This document shows, piece after piece, positions 12,711 through 21,776 of a stretch of 64,000 nucleotides of DNA. Both the position numbers and the translations under genes were made by a program. Source of the stretch: Cohnella nanjingensis (GTDB lineage: Bacteria; Bacillota; Bacilli; Paenibacillales; Paenibacillaceae); NCBI RefSeq assembly GCF_014212125.1, contig NZ_JACJVP010000023.1, positions 142,170-206,169 on the forward strand, given 5' to 3'. The notes under the pieces were generated by a model, which did not search any database, was not told the origin of the DNA, and saw only the letters and a list, made by a program, of their open reading frames with translations. Position 1 is the first letter of the stretch; every line of letters begins with the position of its first letter.

Positions 12711-13965
12711 ACAGCGGCCTCCCTCGGCTTTGTTGGAAGGATAGGAACAAGTAACGCAAGACGAGATAGAGCAGCGGGTAGAACACCCGGTTGTCGAACA
12801 GGTAGTGGACGCGGTAGCTCTCCAGGAGCGAGAAGAAGACCGTCGGGTAGATCATCATCCAGCCGACCTCGTACTGCCGGACGCCCTTGAACGCCATGCC
12901 GAGGAACCAACCGTAGAGGACGGCATAGACGACGTACAGGTAGCCGACGTCCGCGAAGATCTCGCCGAAGTAGCCCATGTTCGTATAATCCGCCGCCGAG
13001 TAGGGACTGGCTTTGACGTTCTTGTAGGCTTGCAGGGCGTCGTTCATATGGAGGAAGGAGCGGACCGCGGATTCCGGCACCACCGTGTAGAGAAAGTTGA
13101 TCCATCCGTTGAACAGCAGCGTAGGAAAGCCGAACGTCCTCCCGGACAAGTCCACCATCGCCATCGAATGATTGACGCTGGAGCTGATATAGTCCAGGAA
13201 CCGGCCGAGCCCATACCCGTATACGCCCTCCTGCGCGAAGCCGTTCTTGGCGTAGAATTGGTAGCTGCGCAATCCCTCGGCCGCGGAGAAGAACAGGACG
13301 ACGGCGGCGACCGCCAGCACGACCTTGGTCAACGTGACCCGGATGCGCCCGAACAGCACGGCGACGACGACGATCGGGACGATCACTTCGAGCAGCGCGA
13401 TCCGTTCGGAGAACAGCAGCCCGCGCAGCGTGCCGGGGAACAGGATGAACGCCCACAGCCAGACGCTCCCCTTGCGCTTCAGCCCGAACACATGTATCGC
13501 GTACAGGGACGAGGCGAGCATGCCGAGCTGCGTCAGCGTCGTGACGCCCGAGATGCCCGTGACGTTCACGATCTGCTCCTTGAACTTCAGAATGTTCTGC
13601 TCGACGAAGACCAGCCGGAAGACGGGCCCGGCTCCTGCATAGGCCACGATGCGGGCGATCCAGAGCAGCTGCGCCGCGAAGGCGACGGCCGCGAGCGCGA
13701 CCGCTTCGCGCCGGAGCGCGTTCCCCTTCTCGTGCGCGCGTCTGAACCGATCCAGCGGCGCCTCCCCGGGACGGGCGAGACTGAGCTTCTCCGTGAAAAA
13801 GCAGCAGACGAAAATGAGCGCGTAGAAGAGCAGATAGTTGAACATGGCGTTCGCGGAAACGTACTTCTCGTAAGCGAACAAGGGCTTGTAGAAGATCCAG
13901 ACCGCCGTGCTAACGGTAACGACTAGAACCAACAGCAGCCTGGGATTTAACATCCTCATATTCAT
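12691..13965 (-). CDS. wzy: Wzy-like repeat-unit polymerase
   Basis: Multi-pass membrane protein of about 424 residues with an O-antigen polymerase-like profile: many hydrophobic helices, a large external loop (about 225-330) and no cytosolic domain. Wzy proteins share little sequence; the call rests on topology, length and its place beside Wzx, Wzz and glycosyltransferases. Start choice: ATG at 13974 directly abuts GGCGGAG, while ATG at 13965 (MNMRMLNPRL) has GGAG 9 nt upstream and is preferred. The gene begins inside the last ~55 bp of the upstream glycosyltransferase. Confidence 0.82.
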   Translation of the reverse strand: MNMRMLNPRLLLVLVVTVSTAVWIFYKPLFAYEKYVSANAMFNYLLFYALIFVCCFFTEKLSLARPGEAPLDRFRRAHEKGNALRREAVALAAVAFAAQLLWIARIVAYAGAGPVFRLVFVEQNILKFKEQIVNVTGISGVTTLTQLGMLASSLYAIHVFGLKRKGSVWLWAFILFPGTLRGLLFSERIALLEVIVPIVVVAVLFGRIRVTLTKVVLAVAAVVLFFSAAEGLRSYQFYAKNGFAQEGVYGYGLGRFLDYISSSVNHSMAMVDLSGRTFGFPTLLFNGWINFLYTVVPESAVRSFLHMNDALQAYKNVKASPYSAADYTNMGYFGEIFADVGYLYVVYAVLYGWFLGMAFKGVRQYEVGWMMIYPTVFFSLLESYRVHYLFDNRVFYPLLYLVLRYLFLSFQQSRGRPLYAAKTH

Positions 13966-15106
13966 AAGAACCATCTCCGCCGTTAAGGGTGAACTTGACG
14001 ATCTGGTCATCGACGTACCGGGCGAACCGCTCGCGGAACTCGGCGTCCGAGAAGCGCATCGCGTTGGCCCGGCAGCTGCGGTATTGGATCCGGTGCTCGT
14101 TCGTCTCGAACGCCTCGACGGCGCCGATCAGCGCCTCGGCCGTCTGCCGCTCGAAAAAGACCCCCGTCGGCTCTTCGCGGTCCAGCCCCCGGACCGTCTC
14201 CAGCGCGCCTCCCTTGGCGTACGCGATCACCGGCGTTCCGCACGATTGCGCTTCGACGGGAGCGATGCCGAAGTCTTCCTCCGCCGCGAAGACGAACGCC
14301 CGCGCCTGCTGCATATGCCGGCGCAGCGTCTCGGCGGGTTGATACCCGAGCAGCGTGACGTTGGGCTTGGCCTTGGCCTTGATCTTGGCGAACTCCGGTC
14401 CGTCGCCGATGACGATCAGCTTCTTGTCCGGCATGGCGGAGAACGCTTCGACGATCAGATCGATCTTCTTGTAGGGAACCATGCGGGAAGCCGTTAAATA
14501 ATAGTCCTCCTTCCGGTCGCACAGCGTGAATTGATCGACATGGACGGGCGGGTAGATGACGGTAGCTTCGCGCCGGTACACTTTCCAGATGCGTCTGGCG
14601 ATATACCTGGAGTTGGCTACGATCGCGTTCACGCCGTTCGCCGTCCGCGCATCCCACATCCGCATCCGGTGCAGCATCCACTTGGCCGCGCCGCCCTTCA
14701 GCCCCCGGGTCAAGCCGGATTCGTTCAAGTACTGGTGCTGCAGATCCCAAGCGTACCGAATCGGCGTATGTACGTACGAGATATGCAGCTGATCGGGGCC
14801 GGTAATGACGCCCTTGGCCACCGCGTAGGAGCTGGAGAGGATGAGGTCGTATCCCGCCAGGTTGAACTGCTCGATCGCGAGCGGCATGAGCGCGAGGTAG
14901 TGGCGGAACTTCGTGCGGGCGAACGGCAAATTCTGAATGAATGAAGTGCGGACCGGCTTGTGGCAGATAAAGTGGCGATGCTGGTCGGGGAGGAAGTCGA
15001 CGATGCTGAAGAGATCGGCGTCGGGATAAAGCAGGAGCAGCTGCTCGAGCACCTTCTCCGCGCCCGCGTAGACGACGAGCCAATCATGGACAATGGCCAC
15101 TTTCAT
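13910..15106 (-). CDS. Glycosyltransferase family 4
   Basis: Cytoplasmic retaining glycosyltransferase of 398 residues adding a sugar to the lipid-linked repeat unit. MKVAIVHDWLVVYAGAEKVLEQLL is typical of the mannosyl/WbaZ-like subgroup, with YVHTPIRYAWDL and IVANSRYIARRI. The C-terminal GT-B half shows YYLTASRMVPYKKIDLIVEAF and the donor-site Glu motif EDFGIAPVEAQSCGTPVIAY. Its ATG overlaps the stop of the preceding gene (ATGA). The donor may be GDP-mannose, going by subgroup only. Confidence 0.92.
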   Translation of the reverse strand: MKVAIVHDWLVVYAGAEKVLEQLLLLYPDADLFSIVDFLPDQHRHFICHKPVRTSFIQNLPFARTKFRHYLALMPLAIEQFNLAGYDLILSSSYAVAKGVITGPDQLHISYVHTPIRYAWDLQHQYLNESGLTRGLKGGAAKWMLHRMRMWDARTANGVNAIVANSRYIARRIWKVYRREATVIYPPVHVDQFTLCDRKEDYYLTASRMVPYKKIDLIVEAFSAMPDKKLIVIGDGPEFAKIKAKAKPNVTLLGYQPAETLRRHMQQARAFVFAAEEDFGIAPVEAQSCGTPVIAYAKGGALETVRGLDREEPTGVFFERQTAEALIGAVEAFETNEHRIQYRSCRANAMRFSDAEFRERFARYVDDQIVKFTLNGGDGSYEYEDVKSQAAVGSSRYR

Positions 15107-16191
15107 CGCTGAACCGCCTCCTTAATGACATCTAGCGTCTGACGCGCGCAGCGGTCCCAGCTGAACGCGGCCGCGCGCCGGTACCCGCTCTCCCGAAGCG
15201 ACTGGCGCAGCTCGGCGTCTCCCATCGCCATCTCGATCGTACGCGCGATATCCCCGGGATCGTGCGGATCGAAGTACAAGCCGGCGTCCCCGCATACCTC
15301 CGGCATCGATGCGGCCGCCGATACGAGAATCGGCGCCCCGCACGCCATCGCTTCGAGCGGCGGCAGTCCGAAGCCTTCGTAGTAGGAGGGGAAGACGAAG
15401 CAGGCGGCCCCTTCGAACAGCGCCTTTAGCTCTTCGTCCGTCACATAGCCGACCCACTTGATCTTCTCCGCTCCCCGCATGTCCATCGGCCCGAACACCT
15501 TGGCATTCCTGGCGCCGGCGATGACGATCTCGTAATCCCGCTCCCCCAGCAGTTCGATGGCCCGCGCGATGCCGGCGAAGTTCTTGTACGGGTTCATGCT
15601 GCTGACGGCCAAGATGTAGGCTTTGGGCTTCAAGCCGTGTCTCGCATAGACGCCCGCGTCCGCTTGAACCTCCTGCATATGCTCCTTGCCCAGCGATACG
15701 ACATGAATCTTGTGCTCCTTCACGCGGCAATGCTGCATGAGCTGGGACTTGGAGAATTGGGAGACGGTGATGATCTTCCGCGCCCGTCTGCCGAGGCCGT
15801 TCTGGATGATCTTGTAGGCGTTGCGAAAAGCGAACGTAAACGAGGCGGGATGTTCGTAGACCGCCGTGTCGTGAATCGTCGCGATCTGGTCCCGCGCCGC
15901 CAAGGGACCGGTATTGCAGAGGTTCACGAGCAGGCCGTCCCTCGCCCGGTACGGCAGCACGAACTGCTCCCAGGCGTGGCCCTTCAGCCTCCCGACCCGC
16001 TCGATCTTCATCCGGCGAAGCTCGGGTTCGTGCAGGATGTTCGGCGGCGCGAGCAGGGTGAATCGGCAGCGTCCGGGATCGATCTCCCCTTCGTCGAGGA
16101 GACGGTCCCATTGCTTGACCAGTTCGACCGCGTAACGCTGAACGCCCGTGATCGGCTGCGACAGGAACCGTGCGTTGACATAGACGTTCAT
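15103..16191 (-). CDS. Glycosyltransferase family 4 (WbpY/mannosyltransferase-like)
   Basis: A 362-residue GT-B enzyme. MNVYVNARFLSQPITGVQRYAVELV with ATIHDTAVYEHPASF resembles the O-antigen mannosyltransferase branch. Donor-binding motifs are ILAVSSMNPYKNFAGIARAI and YEGFGLPPLEAMACGAPI. A 530-residue reading exists, but the ATG at 16191 overlapping the upstream TGA (ATGA) starts exactly at the family N-terminus. It sits between a GT2 and another GT4 in one coupled block, consistent with stepwise assembly of one repeat unit. Confidence 0.93.
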   Translation of the reverse strand: MNVYVNARFLSQPITGVQRYAVELVKQWDRLLDEGEIDPGRCRFTLLAPPNILHEPELRRMKIERVGRLKGHAWEQFVLPYRARDGLLVNLCNTGPLAARDQIATIHDTAVYEHPASFTFAFRNAYKIIQNGLGRRARKIITVSQFSKSQLMQHCRVKEHKIHVVSLGKEHMQEVQADAGVYARHGLKPKAYILAVSSMNPYKNFAGIARAIELLGERDYEIVIAGARNAKVFGPMDMRGAEKIKWVGYVTDEELKALFEGAACFVFPSYYEGFGLPPLEAMACGAPILVSAAASMPEVCGDAGLYFDPHDPGDIARTIEMAMGDAELRQSLRESGYRRAAAFSWDRCARQTLDVIKEAVQR

Positions 16192-17018
16192 AGCATACCT
16201 CTCAATCGTCCCTTGAAAGAGTTCCAATAATACTGGGACTTCGGGAATTGCCCGGCCGTGCAGAAGATCATCATGCCGATGAACGGTCTGGCCAGCGCGG
16301 CGGCTTTGAATCGGATCGTGTAATTGTGCTTCCGGACGACCTTGCCGAACCCGCAGCCGTACCGGTACGCCCGGTTGATGATCTGCGGCGTGTAATGCAG
16401 CAGCGGATTCGGATGGTTTACCGTAAAGTTCGGGTAGTAGTAAACCTTGCAATGGTCCAGCGCCCGCAGCAGGTAGTCGGTCTCTTCGCCGGAGAGATAG
16501 ATGGAGCTCGCGCCGACGCCGATCTCTTCGTCGAAGTCGCCGATCCGCTCCACCGCCGCCCGGCGCAGGAAGATCGTGAACGACACCGCCCGCCGCCAGA
16601 CGTTGCGCTTGTCGACGTAGCCTTCGGAGAGATCGAACTTGCCGTTCGCGTCGCGTCCCCCGGCGTCCACCGATCTTCCCGTGACGATATCCCAAGCCGG
16701 ATGCCGGTCGAACAGCGCTACCGCCTGCGCCAGGACGCCGGGGTCGTACCAGCAGTCGTCGTCGGGAAAGGTGACGATGTCCCCGGTGACGCGCCGGATG
16801 CCGACGTTCCGCGCACGGGACAGCCCCCGCTCCGATCGCAGCCGGAGAAGGGGAAAGCGGGATTCATACTTCCGAATCAGCGGAAGGAGCCGCTCGTCTT
16901 CGTTCTGGTCGACCAGGATCAGCTCGAAGTCCCTGTGCGTTTGCAGGTCCAGCTTCTCCAGGAACGCCTCCACCTCGGCGTAGCGTTCCACCGTCGCCAA
17001 GATCAGAGATACTTTCAC
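16188..17018 (-). CDS. Glycosyltransferase family 2
   Basis: Inverting GT-A glycosyltransferase of 276 residues. MKVSLILATVERYAEVEAFLEKLDLQT opens the nucleotide-binding fold; FPDDDCWYDP is the metal-binding DxD region and GEETDYLLRA the acceptor-side acidic motif. A hydrophobic stretch near the C-terminus (ALARPFIGMMIFCTAG) may touch the membrane. It begins at a GTG (17018) with AGGAGG 7 nt upstream, located inside the upstream glycosyltransferase gene, which reads on for 155 bp in another frame. Confidence 0.9.
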   Translation of the reverse strand: MKVSLILATVERYAEVEAFLEKLDLQTHRDFELILVDQNEDERLLPLIRKYESRFPLLRLRSERGLSRARNVGIRRVTGDIVTFPDDDCWYDPGVLAQAVALFDRHPAWDIVTGRSVDAGGRDANGKFDLSEGYVDKRNVWRRAVSFTIFLRRAAVERIGDFDEEIGVGASSIYLSGEETDYLLRALDHCKVYYYPNFTVNHPNPLLHYTPQIINRAYRYGCGFGKVVRKHNYTIRFKAAALARPFIGMMIFCTAGQFPKSQYYWNSFKGRLRGML

Positions 17019-17934
17019 GGAACAACCTCCTCCAATCTTCGGCGAGGACGAATCGGATCCCCCGCGCGTAACCGGACGCCTTCCCCCGCAGCGACCGCTT
17101 GACCAGCGACCTGCCGAGCAGGCCGAAGGAAGTCCAGAGCAGCGCGCCGAACCGCCATGCCGCGGCCCCTCTCCATCGCAGCAGATGATAGTGGTTCGCG
17201 ACTTCGGTGTAGGCGACCGCCGCTTCCTTGTCCCTGGCCGTCCGAGCGTGATGATGGCGGACCCGCAGCCGCGGATCGATCCAGATCTCTCCCGTCCGGC
17301 GGGCCCAGGCGGCCAGGTACAAATCCTCTCCGAGGCTGTAGCCGGTCAGCCACTCGGCGTGCGGCAGTCCCGCCAGCGCGCTTTTGCGGAACGACATGTT
17401 GCAGCCCAGCACGTATTCCGACGGGAACGGCTCGCTCTGCGCGCTCCATCGGGTCATCGAACCGCCGCAGCCGCTCGGCGACAGCCGGCCCGGACGGCCC
17501 GAATCGTAGAGGATGAGGCGGGTGAACAGGTCCCACTTGAAGCTGCCGCGCAGCGCCGCGTCGATCCCGCCGATGCCCGCCGCGTCCGGGTGCCTGTCGT
17601 ACGTCTCCGCGAGACGCGCCAGGTAGCCGTCCTCCAGCTCCGCATCGTCGTCGACGAACAGCACGTAGTCGCAAGACGCAAGCCGGACGGCCTCGATGCG
17701 AGAGAGGAGCAGCCCGGGTTGTTGCTTCCGACGGTAGGCGAACCGGAAGGGCGGATGGCCGAGCTCCCTTCGAAGGCTGGCGATCAGCGGCTCCGGCATG
17801 TCGCCGTCGTCGATCAAGAGAACCTCGACCGGAAAGTCCGGCGCCTGCCGAATGACGGAGGCGATGCACCGGAGCAGATCGTCAAGTCGATTGCGCGTAC
17901 AGATCGCGAGCGTCACGCCATGTCTCAAGCTCAT
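16864..17934 (-). CDS. Glycosyltransferase family 2 (with odd overlapping C-terminal tail)
   Basis: GT-A enzyme of 356 residues: VTLAICTRNRLDDLLRCIASV, FVDDDAELEDGYLARL (DxD) and GYSLGEDLYLAAWARR. Recognisable sequence ends at about residue 305 (FVLAEDWRRLFRE). The remaining ~50 residues (Gly/Pro/Arg-rich, low complexity) are read in a second frame across the start of the next gene. A TGA overlapping the GTG of that gene (GTGA) would end the protein there if the frame differed by one base. The tail may be a real overlap, a mutation or a sequencing indel. The first 53 bp overlap the end of the pyruvyl transferase gene. Confidence 0.85.
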   Translation of the reverse strand: MSLRHGVTLAICTRNRLDDLLRCIASVIRQAPDFPVEVLLIDDGDMPEPLIASLRRELGHPPFRFAYRRKQQPGLLLSRIEAVRLASCDYVLFVDDDAELEDGYLARLAETYDRHPDAAGIGGIDAALRGSFKWDLFTRLILYDSGRPGRLSPSGCGGSMTRWSAQSEPFPSEYVLGCNMSFRKSALAGLPHAEWLTGYSLGEDLYLAAWARRTGEIWIDPRLRVRHHHARTARDKEAAVAYTEVANHYHLLRWRGAAAWRFGALLWTSFGLLGRSLVKRSLRGKASGYARGIRFVLAEDWRRLFRESISDLGDGGTLRRGGGVPGEAGPANAQGLRADPGRPERRRAAPSADSEV

Positions 17935-18901
17935 TCGCGCCCTTCTCCTCTCCGTTCGCTGCCGCCGGGGAGACGGCCGAAGCCGCGTGCTCCAGCCGGC
18001 GCGTCCATAAGCGGTAATAGCTGCCGTTCTTGCCGTAGCTGTTGTCGAGCAGCACGTTCGGCTTGTTCATCAAGCAAGCCAGCAGATGGCCGTGCAGCCT
18101 GGAGGTGACGATGCGTCCGCTGTCCGCGTAGAGGCGGACAGCCTTGCCGACCAAACGGCGCGCATAGCGGTACCATAAGGGACGGAGCGGCAGCGCGTTG
18201 CCGAGCCGCCGGTCGAGCGAGAAGGCTCTGACCAGCCAGCGCAGCGCCAGCTTCTCCCCGCGGGACAGCAGCTCCGGCCAGTCGGCGATGCGGTCCAGCC
18301 CGTAGCCGGCCGTGTCCGCGGCCGCCGCTTCCCCGTCGGTCCGCAGCAGGCCCAGCACCCGGTCGCCCGCGCCCTCCGCCCGGATCGGATAGAGCTGATG
18401 GGCCATATCGGGCGATAGATAGACGTTGGCCAAATGGCCCTTCACCGCTTCGTACGAGACCTCGTCCCGCACGTAGAGATGAAGGTCTTTGTGCCGGCTC
18501 AACGCTTCCAGCGAATGCCGCTGCCGCTCCGGATCTTGAAAATAAACGGTTTGCGGAAGCACGACGATGCGATGGTCCGGATAGCGCCGCGCCACCGTCT
18601 CCCGGAGCGCTTGATAGCGCGGGTACAGATCCCCGAAGTTCCCTCCGCCGTGGCAGACGATGATCCAGCCGGGCGGGATGCGCATGCGGCTTCGGTAATT
18701 GATGCAGCTATAGCGCCCGCGCACCCGAATGCCGTTCTCCGCGAAGAAGGCTTCCGTCCCGAGCATGATCAGCAGATCGCCGACGTTCTCGTGGACCGGA
18801 TAGTCCAAGTACACGATCTGCGAGCCCGGCGGAATCCGCTCTTTGACGATCGCGAGCTTCCGCTTCAGCTCTTCCATCGGATGAAGCGCGCGGGTATCCA
18901 T
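17882..18901 (-). CDS. Polysaccharide pyruvyl transferase family protein
   Basis: Predicted to transfer pyruvate from phosphoenolpyruvate as a ketal onto an EPS sugar (EpsI/EpsO/YveS-like). 339 residues from the ATG at 18901, which has GGGAGGA upstream; an ATG at 18934 would overlap the kinase gene and lacks such a site. Family marks are YLDYPVHENVGDLLIMLG near the start, IVCHGGGNFGDLYP and the C-terminal VTSRLHGHLLACLMNKPNVLLDNSYGKN. Pyruvylation adds negative charge to the polymer. Confidence 0.9.
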   Translation of the reverse strand: MDTRALHPMEELKRKLAIVKERIPPGSQIVYLDYPVHENVGDLLIMLGTEAFFAENGIRVRGRYSCINYRSRMRIPPGWIIVCHGGGNFGDLYPRYQALRETVARRYPDHRIVVLPQTVYFQDPERQRHSLEALSRHKDLHLYVRDEVSYEAVKGHLANVYLSPDMAHQLYPIRAEGAGDRVLGLLRTDGEAAAADTAGYGLDRIADWPELLSRGEKLALRWLVRAFSLDRRLGNALPLRPLWYRYARRLVGKAVRLYADSGRIVTSRLHGHLLACLMNKPNVLLDNSYGKNGSYYRLWTRRLEHAASAVSPAAANGEEKGANELETWRDARDLYAQST

Positions 18902-18914
18902 CCCCGTCCTCCCG

Positions 18915-19610
18915 CTAGCCGCGCGAAGGCGCATACCGCCTGCCCGGCCGCTTGCGCGCCGGCTTGGCGTCGTTCAGCACGCACCCGATCACCTTCACGC
19001 TCATCCGCTCGACCAGCTTCTTGGCTTCCAGCTCGCTGGCCCGCTTGGAGGAGGGTCCGTGCACGACCCACAGGATGCCGTCGCTCTTCGCGGCCAGCGT
19101 CGTGGCGTCCGTCGCGGCGAGCAGCGCGGGCGTATCCACGATGACGATATCGAAGCGCGCTTTGGCTTGGGCGAGCAGCTCGGTCATCCGTTCCGACTCG
19201 AGCGGATCGGAGTACTTCGCGAGCGGAGGACCGGACGTCAGGACGGACAGGTTCGGGATGCCCACGTCCCGGATCGCTTCCGTCAAGGACGCGGCGCGCT
19301 GCAGGACGGACGAGAGTCCGAGGTGGTTCGGCTCGGAGAAGATATCCTGGAGCGCGGGCCTGCGCAAGCTGCCGTCGATCAGCAGCGCGGCGCGACCGCC
19401 TTGCGCGCAGGCGATCGCCAGGTTGACGGCGGTCGTCGTCTTGCCCGCCTGCGGTTCGGCGGAGGTGACGGCGATGACCTTCGCCCGGCCGCCGGGCGCG
19501 CTCTCGACCAGATTGCGCAGCGTCCGGAATTGATCCGCTACCTGCGAATACGGGAGCAAATGGGTGATCAAGCTTCGTTTAGCCGTTAACGTGGACACGT
19601 TGATCGTCAC
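18915..19610 (-). CDS. CpsD/EpsB-type tyrosine kinase (BY-kinase), atypical
   Basis: Cytoplasmic BY-kinase partner of the Wzz-like protein, regulating chain length and export. 231 residues. Walker A: TSAEPQAGKTTTAVNLA. Walker B: DIVIVDTPALLAATDA. The Walker A' region reads LLIDGSLRRP where the family has LLIDADLRRP, so the second catalytic Asp is replaced by Ser. The C-terminus ends GRRYAPSRG with a single Tyr instead of the usual tyrosine cluster. These changes suggest weak or altered kinase activity. The start is a GTG at 19610 (another at 19598 has a better-spaced AGGTG) and overlaps the Wzz gene by 32 bp. No CpsB/PHP-type phosphatase gene is in the window. Confidence 0.87.
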   Translation of the reverse strand: MTINVSTLTAKRSLITHLLPYSQVADQFRTLRNLVESAPGGRAKVIAVTSAEPQAGKTTTAVNLAIACAQGGRAALLIDGSLRRPALQDIFSEPNHLGLSSVLQRAASLTEAIRDVGIPNLSVLTSGPPLAKYSDPLESERMTELLAQAKARFDIVIVDTPALLAATDATTLAAKSDGILWVVHGPSSKRASELEAKKLVERMSVKVIGCVLNDAKPARKRPGRRYAPSRG

Positions 19611-20337
19611 CTACCCTCTTGAAGGCTGCGGCTTCCGCCGTATGCGGCACCGTCTTCAGCCCGCCCTTCTTCATCTCCGGAATGCTGACCAGCACCGGAT
19701 AACCGAGCGTCTTCTCCACGTCGGCTGGCGCTTTCAGACTGCCGTCCAGCGCCTCGAGCAGAAACGCGAGCAGCAGCGCGAGGATCGCCGAGCAGACGAG
19801 TCCGATTAGCAGCAGCAGGACGGTGCCGACCTGGTTCGGCGCGGGCCGGTCGGCCGGTCCCGCTTCGCTGAGGATCGTCACGTTCTGGGTGCCCATCAGC
19901 TTCGTCGTTTTCTGCTGGAAGACGCTCGCCACGGCGTTCACGATGCCGGAAGCGCGCTCGTAGGAGCGGTCTTTGACGGACAAGCTCATGATCTGGCTGC
20001 CCGCTTTGGAGACGACCTGCAGCGCGTCCGCCAGTTCGCCCGCTTTTAAGCCGAGCTCCGGATGCGAGCGAACGACTTCTTGCAGAATCGGAGGCGTGGT
20101 GATCAGTTCCTTGTACGTGTTGATCATCATGATGTTGAGCTGGAGGTCGGCCTGATTGACGGCCTGTCCTCCTTCCTCCGCGGCCGTCTTGTTCACGAGG
20201 AGCTTGCTCGTCGCCAGGTAGGTCGGCTTGCTGAGCGCGGAACCCCCGACGACCGCCGCCGCGCTGCCTAAGATGAGAATGGAGACGATCATGATCCACC
20301 GCTTGCGAACGATGGACGCATATTCCATAAGCGTCAT
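19579..20337 (-). CDS. Wzz/CpsC/YveK-like chain-length and kinase-activator protein
   Basis: Membrane protein of 252 residues that sets polymer length and activates the BY-kinase encoded next. Two membrane segments flank an external domain: WIMIVSILILGSAAAVVGG near the N-terminus and VGTVLLLLIGLVCSAILALLLAF near residues 190-212. The external loop contains TYLATSKLLVNK and NTYKELITTPPILQEVV as in YveK. The cytoplasmic tail LDGSLKAPADVEKTLGYPVLVSIP is family-typical. GGAGG precedes the ATG at 20337; the much longer open reading upstream is low-complexity and not supported. Confidence 0.92.
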   Translation of the reverse strand: MTLMEYASIVRKRWIMIVSILILGSAAAVVGGSALSKPTYLATSKLLVNKTAAEEGGQAVNQADLQLNIMMINTYKELITTPPILQEVVRSHPELGLKAGELADALQVVSKAGSQIMSLSVKDRSYERASGIVNAVASVFQQKTTKLMGTQNVTILSEAGPADRPAPNQVGTVLLLLIGLVCSAILALLLAFLLEALDGSLKAPADVEKTLGYPVLVSIPEMKKGGLKTVPHTAEAAAFKRVGDDQRVHVNG

Positions 20338-20414
20338 GCGGTTTTTCCTCCGCTTCTTCAGATTCGAATGGGATGAGACGACGGCGAAGCGCCGGATTCG
20401 GGTTCGCCGCCGGG

Positions 20415-21749
20415 CTAAGCGCGCGGCAGGGAAGCGGCGCTGAAGCGGTTGAGATGCGGCCGCCCGATCGAGTAATACCGGAAGTGCGCCTCTTCGAGCC
20501 GCTCCTTGCGGAAGACGTTCCGGCCGTCGAACAGGACGGCCTGCTTCATGCGCTCCCCGATCCGCTCGAGATCCGCTTCGGCGAATTCGGGCCACTCCGT
20601 CAGCAGGCAGAGCGCGTCCGCGCCGTCGACGACCGTGAGCGCGTCCGCGCACCAGACGATCTTCGGATGATCGTAGGCCTTGCGGAAGTTGTCCGTCGCG
20701 ACCGGATCGTACGCCCGCACGATCGCCCCTCGCTGGATCAATTCCGCGATGATATCGAGCGAGGGCGCTTCCCGGACGTCATCCGTGTTCGGCTTGAACG
20801 CGAGCCCCCAGACGGCGATCGTCCGGCCGGACAAGTCTCCGATGAAGCTCTCCATCTTGCGGATGACGTTGTTGCGCTGGTCGCGATTGACGTCGACGAC
20901 GGACTTGAGCAGCTTGAAGTCGTAATCCACGTTGCCGGCGATCTGGATGAGCGCTTGGGTATCCTTGGGGAAGCACGAGCCGCCGTATCCGATCCCCGCG
21001 CTCAGGAACGAGGGTCCGATCCGCCGGTCCCGGCCCATGCCGGCGGCGACCTGGGTGACGTCCGCCCCTACTTTCTCGCAGATGTTGGCGATCTCGTTGA
21101 TGAACGAGATCTTGGTCGCGAGAAAGGCGTTGGAGGCGTACTTGATCATCTCCGCGCTGCGGATATCCGTCACGAAGATCTGGTCCGTCAGCGGGCGGTG
21201 CAGCTCGGTGACGATCGATGCCGCCTCGTGGCTGTCCGCCCCGATCACGATCCGGTCCGGCTGCAGCGTATCCTGGACGGCGGAGCCTTCGCGCAGAAAT
21301 TCCGGCACCGAGACGACGTCGAACGGATAGGCGGACGCGCGGGACAAGATGGCGCGAATCTTCTCGTTCGTCCCGACGGGGACCGTGCTCTTGACGATGA
21401 CGATCTTGTAGTCGTTCATCGCCTCCCCGACTTCCAACGCCGCCTGCGCGATATAGCCGAGATCGGCTTCTCCGTTCGGCAGCGACGGGGTGCCGACGGC
21501 CAAGATCACCAGATCCGAACGGCCGACCGCGTCGGCCAGATCCGTCGTGAACGCCAGCCGTTCCGCCTCGCGGTTCGCTTGAACGATCGCTTGAAGTCCC
21601 GGTTCGTAGATCGGGATCTCGCCGGCGTTCAGCATGTCGATCTTCTCGCGATCCTTGTCTACGCAGAGCACCGCATGGCCCAGATTCGCAAAGCATACGC
21701 CTGATACGAGGCCGACGTATCCGGTACCGACGACCGCCATTCTCATCAT
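20415..21749 (-). CDS. ugd: UDP-glucose 6-dehydrogenase
   Basis: Oxidises UDP-glucose to UDP-glucuronate with two NAD+, using the galU product. 444 residues from ATG 21749 (AAGGAG 7 nt upstream). MAVVGTGYVGLVSGVCFANLGH is the NAD loop; VPEFLREGSA and GGSCFPKDTQAL (catalytic Cys) are hallmark motifs. FKPNTDDVREAPSLDII marks the UDP-binding C-terminal domain. It implies glucuronic acid in the polymer. TuaD-like and placed next to a TuaH-like transferase, so the pair also recalls teichuronic acid synthesis. Confidence 0.96.
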   Translation of the reverse strand: MMRMAVVGTGYVGLVSGVCFANLGHAVLCVDKDREKIDMLNAGEIPIYEPGLQAIVQANREAERLAFTTDLADAVGRSDLVILAVGTPSLPNGEADLGYIAQAALEVGEAMNDYKIVIVKSTVPVGTNEKIRAILSRASAYPFDVVSVPEFLREGSAVQDTLQPDRIVIGADSHEAASIVTELHRPLTDQIFVTDIRSAEMIKYASNAFLATKISFINEIANICEKVGADVTQVAAGMGRDRRIGPSFLSAGIGYGGSCFPKDTQALIQIAGNVDYDFKLLKSVVDVNRDQRNNVIRKMESFIGDLSGRTIAVWGLAFKPNTDDVREAPSLDIIAELIQRGAIVRAYDPVATDNFRKAYDHPKIVWCADALTVVDGADALCLLTEWPEFAEADLERIGERMKQAVLFDGRNVFRKERLEEAHFRYYSIGRPHLNRFSAASLPRA

Positions 21750-21776
21750 GTCCCCACTCCTTGCCATCTGATAGGT

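Noticed and set aside
17015..17869. Alternative 284-codon frame over the GT2 gene
   Set aside because: Its translation is a shadow; only its TGA at the downstream GTG is of interest, noted under the overlap finding.
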